The notes: a model not told the origin generated them from the letters alone. A DNA stretch of 64,000 bases from Lutraria lutraria (GCA_964023205.1 OZ026835.1:11428414-11492413), one strand, 5' to 3'. Positions 13,301 through 21,572 are shown, counted from the first letter of the stretch. Program-made: numbers and translations.

Positions 13301-16300
13301 ATATTTTTTTTGTTAAAATCAACAGAAATCCTGGAGTCGGGGGACTTTCGAATGAGTCAGTTGTGTTACAGCAAACAAACATTTTTTAAGGAAGGCCTAA
13401 GCTGCAAATTGCATGGTCTGTATTTTTTAATCTTCAGTGTAAAGATATCTAATATATGAAAACATAGCATGTTTTTTTTAATTATGATTCATTTTATATT
13501 CCAATTCAAGGCAATATTTTTGCCTTAAATGTTACTGCAGCATAATTCGAGGGCTCAGTGCAACACTGTCGTAACTTGTTCTTATTTCAATATGAGTTAC
13601 GACACTGTTGCGTTGAACCCTCAAATTATATACAATAATATTTTTAGCACATTTAGATATAAATCTGTAAGAAAATGCTGACCTGAAGAAAAGCTAAAGG
13701 AAAAGAATAAAGCATGATACATTTTTTATCAATTTATATGTACAAGCATGGTACATTTAACTCAGCAAGTCACTGTGGTGTTTGTAATATGTTCTAAAAC
13801 TTTCAAAAAGTAACCAAAAGTAAGACAAGTAAAATATTTGAAATAGCCTTTGACTTCCTTCCCATAAGCCAAACAGAATTTTTTTTTTGTAAAATGAAGA
13901 CACTAGACGTTTAAAGCCAGTTGGTCTCTGGTCACAGGCAATGTTAATAATGAGTTTACCTGAACACATTCATACAGAAACACACCTCTAAACCACCAGT
14001 TTGTGAAAATGGAGTTTGGAAGCGAACTTCTTCAAAATTGTTTTAAAACCCCATTCTGTTAGGTTGGATTTAAAAAGTTAGCATATGTTAGTTGAGATGT
14101 TTAATTCTTGTTGTGTCCAAATGTCATAACTACCAATAGCCTACAAGCTTAAACTTCTGCAGATATTACCTAAGTGGTGCTTTAGAAGTGTGTATCAGAA
14201 TAGTAATGTAGCGTTTCCGTTACATGACATGTGATATAACAGTTTGAGTGTTTATTAATATGAAACAAGTTCCCACAGTGACACACTCAGCTAACATGGT
14301 GTGTGTTGCAATACATGTATACAAAAATGTGTGATTATTACATTGCATGGAGTATATGATGATAATATTTGCATACTTATGTAAACTACACAGAATGAAT
14401 CAAGTGTTCAATCATTAAAATACCACAATAAAAACATGGTAATGTTCAATGAAATCCCTGAAGTTTTGACAGAGTTTACCAGTAATTGTATATTTAAACA
14501 TTTTTTAGTAAGAAATCATTTGTTTCTGGTTACATGCTCAATAAAAATAGGTAGTTAGAGAGGGAAATTATTAAATTTTCTAATTTCTTTTTCTTTCTTT
14601 TTTCTTTCTTTTTTTAATTCTTTTTTTATTTCCTTTTTTCTTTATTTTTTTTCTTTCTTCATTTCTTTTTTATTATTCTCATTATTGCAGAAAAGTAGAA
14701 AAATGAGACAGTGGAGGTACCATTCTCAGGTCTAATAAAAAGTACATGTATAGGGTTTATGGGAAGATTAAGGGTAGATCCAGGAACCAGAAGCAAATAA
14801 TTTTAAACAAACTTTTCAATTGTAATTTTTTCACATGGGTATCATTTAAATAAAAATTAAAAACATATGAATCTAAAAAGCATTGTTTTTTTTGTGTAAC
14901 TGAACATGACAGTTGGCTAATTGGTCAAAGTAATAACTCCATTGCATTAAAATTGAATAATGAATGTTTAAAAACACAATCATAGATTGGTCAACAACAC
15001 AAAAAATCTGTGATCATCTAAAAGGCAACCCAATCCTCCAGATACAAAATGCTGACTCTGATAAATGATTTATTGATATAAATATAGAAGCAGTGTGTAC
15101 CTATTATAACTGCACATTAAACTGTAAGTTCCCGCCCTAACACAAGCCCGAAAAGCTGGTAGAAATGTTAGTCTCCAGTCCCGATCATTAACCTGTATAT
15201 ATATATACATAACAATAGTACAATACATCAATATATACTATAAATGTAACTTCATCAGTATAAACTCCATGGAAAATCACTAACTAGAAACATGTATATA
15301 TAAATACAGTCAACTCTGTGAACAAAGGCTGTCCTAGGGAAAGACAAAATGTGATTTTATAGACAGGTGGCCTTTATTTGAAGGTCAGATTGTTCTAAAT
15401 TATCAATGATGTTTTTCAAAAGCATGACCTTTATTAACAGAATGACCTTTACCCTTAAGATGGCTGCTAATACAGGTTAGACTGTATGTACAAGAATAAG
15501 ATAATCACCATAAATTGTTTTATATTGTGCTCAAGATTTTTGCTCAAACCAGACTTCTTTTAGTCTCAGTATTTTTTTCTCAATACATGTACAGTACAAA
15601 CTCTCCAGAGCGGCCCTCTGTAGAGCAACAACCTCTAAAGAACGGCCTATATTTGCAGCTCCCACAGAGTGTTGCTCTACAGAGGTTGTACTGTTGATGT
15701 ATTTTCATATTCATATATTTACTTCATCTCTAAACTAAAAATATAACATGAAAATTTAATAATCTACCCCATATTTTTGGGGGACGTCAATAGAACCGAG
15801 GTTTGGCCTTACCTTAGCATCAAAGGAGAATCTTGAGGTTGGGATATTCTCTGGTCCTCCATGGACATCAAAGTGTTTACATCCGGCATTGGCTCTGACA
15901 TACCTGATATGGTTCCCTTGCAAACCCTTTACAAAATGTTCAGCATATACACCACTTAGAAAAGGATCTTCACCATACGTCTCCTAATATTCAACATACA
16001 GTAAATAACACTAAAGTAGATTTCATTACATCAATAGCCCATACCAATGAAATTAAGAACAGCATGTTTGGGAAATAATTTAAAAAACTTTTCGTTATAT
16101 CAGAGTTCAACATAACTAAGTATTACAGTATACAATATGCATTACAACTGGCATAGATCTACAGACTTAAGTAAATAATTCCTTTGTAACAGGGCAGAGT
16201 ACAGACAAACCTGTGAACAAAGGTAACTGAAGGGAGAAAAGAAATGTGACCTTTAAGTACAGTTGATCTTTTTTCAGAAGTTTATTAATTTTGTGTCAAT

Positions 16301-17811
16301 AAATGACAAATGACTGTTGTTAACAGGTGACCCATCTTAATAAATAGGTGCAGTTTACTTGGTCTTTTATATCAATTAATGTGTAACTTAAAGTGACAAC
16401 TGTTCAAAGGTGACCATTATAAATTATTAAATAGGTGTCCATAAACAATAGAATAACATACAGTACCTGATTACGACCCCATAATGGATGTCTCATGATA
16501 TTAATAACAGGACTGAAACAACTCAGCCCCTTATGGTCACCATACTCTTTCTTCTTTACAAACTCATTATGTTTGGCTCGTACTTCCACAGCAGTAGCTT
16601 CAGCAATATCAAAAATTAACTGAGAACTGAAATACACAAAGTAAATAACAAAATAATCAGTCAGAAGTACATACACAAATTACCAAAGATTTACCATATA
16701 CATTAAGATCTCAAAACCATTTTTTATGGTTTGGGGAGAGGTATTGGGTCCGTATTACACATGAAAATTTGCGTTGTGAGACACAAAAATTGGGTAGCTT
16801 CATGAATTATTCTTTCAATTATGTCTCGCTGTCACAAACTGCTTATTCGTTTATATCAAGTTTTAGGCCCCTTTTTCAACATTTGGAGTCATATTATGAG
16901 GCAGACAGTTCACCTGAGAATCGCTCCTAGGAAGAACCAGTACTAGACTCCCATCCTCTGTAAGCAACTGCCTACCTTCTCACATAAATAAACAAGGTCG
17001 GTAGCAGGGCTCGAACCCACAACCCTCTATCGGTGAGAGGTTACACTCAATTTATAGTGATTTGATGTCGTCGACTTTAACCACTTGACCACGGAGGCGG
17101 GTCCCGTCATAAACTGACTAATCAGTAGGACTCATTTTGGACTACCAAGCATGTAATCTTTGTTACTCTGATTATCATATGCTTCTTTCCTTATTTGATA
17201 CACAGGAATTAGGGGCATATCTTCCGTGCATTGGTGCCACTCCACATTCCAACCCCTGGGACATTGAAACAATAATAAATACTCAAATCTCAACTCAAAT
17301 TGTTTAGAAAATGTTTCCAAGAACGTAGTGGCAGACTATGTATAGTTTATTTGATAAAAAATAAATAGGCCAATTCATTGACTTCAGGACTATGGCAAAA
17401 TATGGGCCCTCTTCAGTTACAAACTACCATGATATATGGCTCGCGAGCATTACTGTGAGGTATTCATGACAATGCTCGCTTTAACTCGCTTTAATAATAC
17501 CTAAACGAAGCAGCAAGACCAATTGCCTGAGGAAATGCTGTAGCTTCTCCCGCCTCTGCAGCTCCCCGTAAACATTCTTCATTCCATTGATATGGACCAA
17601 TATTTAGCCTGGGAATTGCCGGGGCTGGACCCCCTTCTATACCAGCCCCTCCTTTTGCGAGTTGGTCCTTAATTTCATTCAATGACAGTCTATTAACAAG
17701 ATCATTTACTCTATCGTTCCAAGGAAGTGAATAATTTTCAAACGGATACTCAGCATTCGTTCCGCACGAGAAAAATAACATTAGAACGAACTGTAAACGC
17801 GTGACAGCCAT
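4364..17811 (-). CDS. Glycoside hydrolase family 3, beta-xylosidase-like (multi-exon)
   Basis: Secreted GH3 enzyme, by family knowledge releasing xylose or other sugars from xylo-oligosaccharides. Exons on the minus strand in order: 17501-17811 (start, signal peptide MAVTRLQFVLMLFFSCGTNA), 16467-16626, 15813-15983, 15101-15192 (4a) or 12505-12596 (4b), 11906-12132 (5b) or 10574-10797 (5a), 9677-9927, 9087-9312, 8016-8105, 7423-7634, 5866-6066, 5138-5309, 4364-4479 (stop). All junctions are GT-AG and phases agree; one 4 plus 5a gives 2,226 nt, 741 aa, normal for the family. Diagnostic stretches: GLSCFSPVINIMRHPLWGRNQ-like exon 2, KHFDVHGGPEN in exon 3, the nucleophile motif ISDEGA in exon 5, and PLYPFGYGLSYT at the C-terminal side. 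The start at 17811 is chosen for its signal peptide. Substrate specificity is inferred. Confidence 0.88.
6095..6275. repeat. Dispersed ~180-bp element, copy 1 of 4
   Basis: Begins TACAGTCAAGCCTGTGAA and ends AACACAGGTTTGTCTGTA, so its ends are imperfect inverted repeats. The interior has repeated CCTTTATT. Other copies are at 7809-7992, 15306-15488 and about 16202-16345, all in introns of this gene. Confidence 0.55.
6601..7374. mobile_element. hAT-type MITE with 8-bp target duplication
   Basis: Terminal inverted repeats TAGGGCTGTCCCGATA at the left and its exact inverse at the right enclose 774 bp. The 8 bp TAACAAAC occur directly before (6593-6600) and after (7375-7382) the element, the target-site duplication length typical of hAT transposons. 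Subterminal CGTATCGTATCG repeats occur at both ends. No transposase ORF; it lies in the intron between GH3 exons 9 and 10. Confidence 0.85.
7809..7992. repeat. Dispersed ~180-bp element, copy 2 of 4
   Basis: Starts ACAGTCAACCCTGTGAACAA and ends ATACAGGTTTGACTGTA; the two ends are inverted repeats, suggesting a MITE. It matches the copies at 6095 and 15306 across its whole length. Confidence 0.6.
10333..10505. repeat. MITE-like element with AGAGCAACAACCTC motifs
   Basis: Begins AGTATAACCTTTCCAGAGCG and ends GCATTGGAGAGGTTGCACC, imperfectly inverted. It shares GAGCAACAACCTC and CTTATATTTGC/GCCTATATTTGC with 15596-15700. No coding potential. Confidence 0.5.
10574..10797 (-). CDS. GH3 exon 5a (duplicated catalytic exon)
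   Basis: This 224-nt exon encodes INGVPACANKELL and GYVISDEGALENI (nucleophile Asp codon 10707-10709), ending IYDRI plus one base before donor GTATGT. It is the closer match to the usual GH3 wording (SDEGA), so it is taken as the default form. Confidence 0.8.
11540..11735. repeat. Second copy of the 3962-4199 MITE family, inverted
   Basis: Contains TTCAAGGGCAGATAACTCA, CATATGCTATGATCATGCAA and AGTTTTAAAC, the inverse of the interior of the 3962-4199 MITE. The ends are eroded. Confidence 0.5.
11906..12132 (-). CDS. GH3 exon 5b (duplicated catalytic exon)
   Basis: Encodes INGVPACANKKLL, then GYVISDEEAVENV with the presumed nucleophile Asp codon at 12042-12044, and finishes SRKNPYFFTM plus one base before GTATGC. 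It is 227 nt, one codon longer than exon 5a and in the same phase. The donor could also be the GT at 11921-11922, which would shorten it and break the phase, so the longer form is preferred. Confidence 0.72.
12505..12596 (-). CDS. GH3 exon 4b (duplicated exon)
   Basis: This 92-nt exon encodes VSVRDWALTFLPAFRQCISA and ends in CSFN plus two bases, with acceptor CTACAG and donor AA|GTGCGT. Length and phase are identical to exon 4a. The clear protein-level divergence with an intact frame argues against a recent dead copy. Confidence 0.78.
14580..14680. repeat. Pyrimidine-rich low-complexity tract
   Basis: About 100 bp of TTTC/TTTTCTTT runs, in the long GH3 intron between exons 4a and 4b. No other signal was seen between 12,600 and 15,100 apart from G/C homopolymers near 12,771-12,845. 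Confidence 0.7.
15101..15192 (-). CDS. GH3 exon 4a (duplicated exon)
   Basis: This 92-nt exon encodes VNDRDWRLTFLPAFRACVRA and ends in CSYN plus two bases, with acceptor TACAG and donor AG|GTACAC. It is a diverged duplicate of exon 4b at 12505-12596, with the same length and phase, so either could be used in a transcript but not both without duplicating the protein segment. Confidence 0.8.
15306..15488. repeat. Dispersed ~180-bp element, copy 3 of 4
   Basis: ACAGTCAACTCTGTGAACAA at the left and ATACAGGTTAGACTGTA at the right, the same family as 6095 and 7809. Confidence 0.58.
15596..15700. repeat. MITE-like element related to 10333-10505
   Basis: AGTACAAACTCTCCAGAGCG at the left and CTACAGAGGTTGTACTGT at the right form inverted ends around a short interior; shorter than the copy at 10333. 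Confidence 0.5.
16862..17105 (-). mobile_element. tRNA-derived SINE
   Basis: On the minus strand the element opens with a tRNA-like head: A box TGGTCAAGTGG (about 17081-17092) and B box GGTTCGAGCCC (17007-17018), as needed for RNA polymerase III. The body includes AGTTGCTTACAG and TCTAGTACTGG and recurs without its head at 921-1030. It lies in the intron between GH3 exons 1 and 2. Confidence 0.72.
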
Positions 17812-18765
17812 CGCACTTAAGTCTATATTCATTCCAACACGATTTGCAGTTGAATAACCTATTATGACTTTGAAATCCGCGGTAATATTCGACAATAATT
17901 TGTGTGTTTACATTTCGTCAAAACCAGATGTGAAACGGCTTAGGACAGGTTTTAGCACTTCTAAACTGGTAACCGGTTTTCGGATTTAATCCAAAGTATT
18001 CACCAGGAACCAAATTATGGCACGTACTAAAGCCCAGCAAAATGATTATCCGGTATTTTCCCCGGGTAACCCGTTTCAAATCTTTCCGGATTATTCATGC
18101 GCTCTGAGATTCTTTATACCAGGGATGCTATAATATGACTCATTAGTGGGACAATTAAATATATTTAAAAAAAAAAAGAAAATTAGAGCCTCTGAACTTA
18201 TGACGATGTAGAAGTTTCAATGTATTTAGATTGATGAACGGATGCTATTATAATGATGGGTAAAATATAGTCTAAATTTTATGTCCGATGATCGCATCTT
18301 GTTTTCTTCTGTCGAACAGATGAACTGGCACCGAGTTAAAAAAAACATTCGTTTAAAACGTTTTTAACTATTAAAAAAATATTCCTTCAGACTCCAATCT
18401 GGGAAACTCAACTTCATACAGCCAGAACTCAAGCCAACCGTAAGAAAACATACATTTCACGTATACAACACAATTTACATATTATTTTGTATCGAATCCT
18501 CACAACTAGTACGAATTAACACTGTGTCTTACTCTACGTGTGGCGATGCATACGTAGACCCTCATTATGCGCATTTCATTGATTTATGATAACCCAAGCA
18601 TGCGTACCGAAGTGTATATATATGCATCATCATTATAATTTGAAATTGAAACTTTTATGACGTGTCTATCTCTGTTCATGCATGATATGGTCTTACATGA
18701 AAGTAACTGTGTATATATTTGTAGCGTCCCTATCGTATTCTGAACAAGAGTACGAGGTCACAAAA
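17812..18765. other. GH3 upstream region and host flank of element 1
   Basis: Presumed promoter side of the GH3 gene. An upstream in-frame ATG at 17895 exists but would bury the signal peptide. No TATA box or other gene stands out up to the Polinton. Confidence 0.4.
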
Positions 18766-18771
18766 TACGCC
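18766..18771. repeat. Target-site duplication of element 1, left copy
   Basis: TACGCC immediately before the terminal AGTAGT; the identical hexamer is at 36266-36271. A 6-bp duplication is characteristic of Polinton integration. Confidence 0.95.
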
Positions 18772-19074
18772 AGTAGTAATAGGCGGTACCCTGGCACCCT
18801 ACCTCCTGGCACCATATAGAAATATAGAGTAAATAGAATTAGGTCGGTGCCAGAAGTAAACAAAATTGTGACAAATTGGGACAAATTGGAATCCATATTG
18901 GGTGCTCAAAATAACATGAATTGAATTTTCGGAAACTTCTGGCACTGTGTGTGTTTTGTTATTTGTACTGTATAGACTAAATATTCATTTGAGACAATGA
19001 GAGAATTTTCTTTCGAAAAGACATGGTGGCCCTGAAAAGGGCCGTTGGTGGTCCTGAAAAGGACCGTTGGTGGT
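18772..19074. repeat. Left TIR of element 1 (303 bp)
   Basis: Inverse of 35963-36265. Contains subterminal CTGGCAC(C) motifs at 18791-18798, 18806-18813 and 18939-18945, the inverse GGTGCCAG at 18846-18853, and at the inner end the stem-loops described separately. Confidence 0.95.
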
Positions 19075-19087
19075 CCTGAAAAGGACC
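19006..19087 (-). terminator. Three histone-type 3' stem-loops plus HDE-like tract (left end)
   Basis: Read on the minus strand, 27 nt after the stop codon of the leftmost gene, come two GGTCCT-TTTC-AGGACC hairpins (19072-19087, 19050-19065) and one GGCCCT-TTTC-AGGGCC (19028-19043), spaced 22 bp. Each has a 6-bp stem, 4-nt loop and flanks CCAAC/ACCA, fitting the metazoan histone mRNA 3' consensus. GAAAGAAAA (19006-19014) follows 13 nt after the last hairpin, the place of a histone downstream element. The SLBP/U7 processing role is inferred. Confidence 0.75.
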
Positions 19088-19114
19088 GTTGGTTGGTAGC
19101 TGTTAGTCGGATCT

Positions 19115-19825
19115 TTATTTCTTTATTTCTTTACCATACTTGCCCCGAGGTTGTTTCTCAAGATCATGTTTTCGTTTCTTCGTTTCTGTCATATCCGGTT
19201 TCTTTTTGTCATGCTCCGGTTTCTTTTTCTCATGCTCATGTTTTCGTTTCTTTGAATCATACATAAACTGTACAGGTACAATCATTTCTTGTGGCTTAAA
19301 CCGTACTTCTTGATTTTTCATGAGTCTGACCATCTCTTGCATGACTTGATTCATCTGTACCATTTCTTCCTTGATACCTTGTAGAACAGACAATCCCGCT
19401 GTAGGCTTTGTATTAGACTGTGTTTTCGCCATAAGCTGTGTATTCGTCATAGTGGGTTGTACATCTACCATAGGCTGTGTATTCGTCATAGGGGGTTGTA
19501 CATCTACCATAGGCTGTGTATTCGTCATAGTGGGTTGTACATCTACCATAGGCTGTGTATTCGTCATAGTGGGTTGTACATCTACCATGGGTTGTATCGG
19601 CTGTACATCTACCATAGGCTGTACATCTACCATGGACTGTTGACTGTATTGGTTGTACAGTGGTTGACTGTATTGGCTGTACTGTGGCTGCCTATACTGT
19701 AGTTGACCGTACTTTGGCTGGTTGTACTTCGGCTGGTTGTAATGCATACCCGCATTCGGGTCTATTAACTCAGATGATTCTAGTGCTTCTCTCAATATAT
19801 CGTATGGCATGTTGAAGGACTCCAT
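19115..19825 (-). CDS. Low-complexity Q/Y/P-rich repeat protein, leftmost Polinton gene
   Basis: 236 aa of unknown function. The N-terminal third is rich in Tyr, Gln and Pro (repeated YNQPKY, YSQYSQP). The middle has tandem 13-residue repeats MVDVQPTMTNTQP, then a short predicted coiled coil (LQGIKEEMVQMNQVMQEMV). The tail is strongly basic with several KKRKH-type nuclear localisation signals. The start at MESFNMPYD is chosen because a TATA box lies 36 bp upstream and because the longer reading frame differs between the two elements before this point. Repeat number differs in element 2. The composition suggests a disordered, possibly condensate-forming nuclear protein; this is inference. Its 3' end uses histone-type stem-loops. 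Confidence 0.75.
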   Translation of the reverse strand: MESFNMPYDILREALESSELIDPNAGMHYNQPKYNQPKYGQLQYRQPQYSQYSQPLYNQYSQQSMVDVQPMVDVQPIQPMVDVQPTMTNTQPMVDVQPTMTNTQPMVDVQPPMTNTQPMVDVQPTMTNTQLMAKTQSNTKPTAGLSVLQGIKEEMVQMNQVMQEMVRLMKNQEVRFKPQEMIVPVQFMYDSKKRKHEHEKKKPEHDKKKPDMTETKKRKHDLEKQPRGKYGKEIKK

Positions 19826-19860
19826 GCTAGATAATGAAAAAATAGTGTCTGCGCCGGGGG

Positions 19861-19869
19861 TATTTATAC
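19861..19869 (-). promoter_or_regulatory. TATA box of leftmost gene
   Basis: GTATAAATA on the minus strand, about 36 bp before the chosen ATG at 19825; identical at 47430-47438 in element 2. Confidence 0.65.
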
Positions 19870-20031
19870 TTTTTGCCTGCACGCGCCAGTGTTCTATTAG
19901 GTCAAGGTCAATTGTGAGAAGTTTTTTTTTGAATACGTGTGACACTTCAAGTTTTTAGAAGTGTGACACTTCAAGTTTTTTTTGAACAAGTGTTTGACAC
20001 GTCAAGGTCAAGGTTATATTGTAGATATGCT

Positions 20032-20515
20032 TTGTACACATTATACTATCACAGCAATTTGAACACTGTACACTTAATACTATCACAGCAATTTGAATAC
20101 TGTACACATTATACTACCACAGCACTTTGCAGACTGTACACTTAATACTATCACAGCAATTTGAACACTGTACACATTATACTATCACAGCAATTTGAAC
20201 ACTGTACACTTAATACTATCACAGCAATTTGAATACTGTACACATTATACTACCACAGCACTTTGCAGACTGTACACTGAATACTATCACAGCAATTTGA
20301 ACACTGTACACTTCATACTATCACAGCAATTTGAATACTGTACACATTATACTACCACAGCACTTTGCAGACTGTACACTTAATACTATCACAGCAATTT
20401 GAACACTGTACACTTCATACTATCACAGCAATTTGAATACTGTACACTTAATACTATCACAGCAATTTGAATACTGTACACATTATACTATCACAGCACT
20501 TTGAATACTGTATAC
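20032..20515. repeat. 34-bp tandem array, 14 units
   Basis: Perfectly phased 34-bp units (ACTGTACACTTAATACTATC plus ACAGCAATTTGAAT) with ACTGTA starting every 34 bp from 20064 to 20506. Variants alternate TTAATAC/ATTATAC and AATTTGAA/ACTTTGCAG. It lies between the leftmost gene's promoter and the stem-loops of the next gene. Element 2 has only six units. Role unknown; enhancer or replication function is possible. Confidence 0.9.
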
Positions 20516-20640
20516 ATTTGTTGAAAATGATTGTACATCACATACTAACACTTATATTTGTGGGGGAAATACTTTGTACATCATAGCACTTATATTTGTT
20601 GAAAATGATTGTACACATCATACTATCACTTATATTTGTA
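20515..20640. repeat. Second short direct repeat next to the 34-bp array
   Basis: CACTTATATTTGTTGAAAAT and GATTGTACA recur two to three times at 20516-20640 with small differences; the same block is at 47833-47965 in element 2. Confidence 0.6.
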
Positions 20641-20736
20641 GGAAATGTTTAACTTACCTCACACCGTATATTTGTATTTGGTGTTATCAGATAGGAATGT
20701 AAATATAGTATGATAATATTGACAATATGAGAGTGA

Positions 20737-20795
20737 TTCTTTCTGAATTGTATGGGGGGCCCTGAAGAGGGCCGTTGGTGGTCCTGAAAAGGACC
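20737..20795 (-). terminator. Two histone-type 3' stem-loops plus HDE-like tract (internal)
   Basis: Minus strand, 19 nt after the stop of the coiled-coil/Cys gene: GGTCCT-TTTC-AGGACC (20780-20795) then GGCCCT-CTTC-AGGGCC (20758-20773). GAAAGAA (20737-20743) follows after 14 nt. This site is independent of the TIR, and hairpin polarity again matches the gene's sense strand. Confidence 0.72.
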
Positions 20796-20814
20796 GTTGG
20801 TGCTTGTATGGGGA

Positions 20815-21138
20815 TTAATGGCGTTGACCGCATCTCCCCATACAAGCGGGACACCACTTGTCCCATTTCTGGACATCCTTCGGGTCCGGTGTAGGTTGGT
20901 AGAGGTTCGACGGAACCTCTACCAGTTCATCTTCCCAGTTCTCTGGGGTTGATTCTTGAGGGGTATCCCCCCAGTCCTCTTCCCCAGAGCTGACCACAAC
21001 CTCCTCCGCGAACTTCTTTCCCTCTCTCAGGGTCTTCACCTCCAACCGCAGCTCTTCTAGCTGCATTTCCAGTTGTTCAATATACAACCCTAAGGTTGTA
21101 TACTTTCTCTTAATAATGTTAAGCGTGCGTTGCGACAT
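20815..21138 (-). CDS. Coiled-coil acidic protein with C-terminal Cys cluster
   Basis: 107 aa, function unknown. Residues about 5-45 form a heptad-rich helix (YIEQLEMQLEELRLEVKTL), residues 48-75 are acidic (SSGEEDWGD), and the C-terminus carries WCPACMGRCGQ, a CxxCxxxC cluster that could bind zinc or act as a redox CPAC. The gene is transcribed leftwards from a promoter shared with the YPDL gene and ends at two histone-type stem-loops. Element 2 has a near-identical copy. A regulatory (early) protein is a reasonable guess but not shown. Confidence 0.75.
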   Translation of the reverse strand: MSQRTLNIIKRKYTTLGLYIEQLEMQLEELRLEVKTLREGKKFAEEVVVSSGEEDWGDTPQESTPENWEDELVEVPSNLYQPTPDPKDVQKWDKWCPACMGRCGQRH

Positions 21139-21200
21139 CTTGATACAGAATGAAATTAGATCAAGGCAAGGTCACTGACTCTCATATGATACAAGGACTC

Positions 21201-21285
21201 TGATTGGTCCATTTTAACAGTATTTCATTGGTCTATTTTTAACGGTATTTCATTGGTCTATTTTACTGGCATTTCATTGGTCTGT
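21201..21285. promoter_or_regulatory. Bidirectional promoter with four CCAAT boxes
   Basis: Four tandem 24-25-bp units each holding ATTGGTC (ATTGG at 21203, 21227, 21252 and 21276), separated by TATTTTAACGGTATTTC-like spacers, lie between two divergent genes. Inverted CCAAT is the NF-Y site and is common in cell-cycle promoters including histone genes (established). Conserved in element 2 at about 48500-48585. Confidence 0.65.
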
Positions 21286-21340
21286 TCTAGGTCAGTGTTT
21301 TTCTCATGTTCCATAGCTCATTTATGTTTCATGATTCAAC

Positions 21341-21562
21341 ATGGACAACTGCTTGAAAAGTACTTCTGATGAACCTGAACAAGAAGATGTTTGGGTGGTC
21401 AAGATGGGTAATTTGTACCCAGACTTGTCTGAATTCCAAGATGTTAGTATTGTCAAGATGGATATCAAGATGGGTAATTTATACCCTGACCTTGCCATCT
21501 TTTATGATGAGGATTTGAGAGCCAACTATTGGCGATACCTATTTCTTGCAGAAATGCAATGA
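21341..21562 (+). CDS. Small protein with two YPDL (late-domain-like) motifs
   Basis: 73 aa, no recognised family. It contains an internal duplication, VKMGNLYPDLSEF and IKMGNLYPDLAIF, each presenting LYPDL. YPxL motifs bind the ALIX V domain and serve as ESCRT-recruiting late domains in budding viruses; YPDL also fits the YxxPhi clathrin-adaptor signal. The N-terminus is MDNCLKS here and MGNCLKS in element 2. The C-terminal part (about residues 58-73) is aromatic and conserved. Stop codon at 21560-21562 is followed after 10 nt by a histone-type stem-loop. Function (egress or trafficking) is inferred. Confidence 0.75.
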   Translation: MDNCLKSTSDEPEQEDVWVVKMGNLYPDLSEFQDVSIVKMDIKMGNLYPDLAIFYDEDLRANYWRYLFLAEMQ

Positions 21563-21572
21563 ATTACCCAAC

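Noticed and set aside
17132..17320. 62-aa minus-strand ORF containing CPRGWNVEWHQC
   Set aside because: Not part of the GH3 phase series, no splice sites that join it and no family recognised; probably chance or repeat-derived.
18772..19074. TIR hairpins as purely replication structures
   Set aside because: The same hairpin occurs at two internal sites just after stop codons with sense polarity, which a terminal replication role does not explain; a dual role remains possible.
19371..19702. Plus-strand ORFs rich in repeated Cys-Val-Phe-Val or His-Arg-Leu
   Set aside because: Antisense shadows of the MVDVQP repeat tract of the leftmost gene.
20032..20515. Regular 34-bp repeats resembling a CRISPR array
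   Set aside because: Repeats are contiguous with no unique spacers, in a eukaryotic transposon; it is a tandem array.
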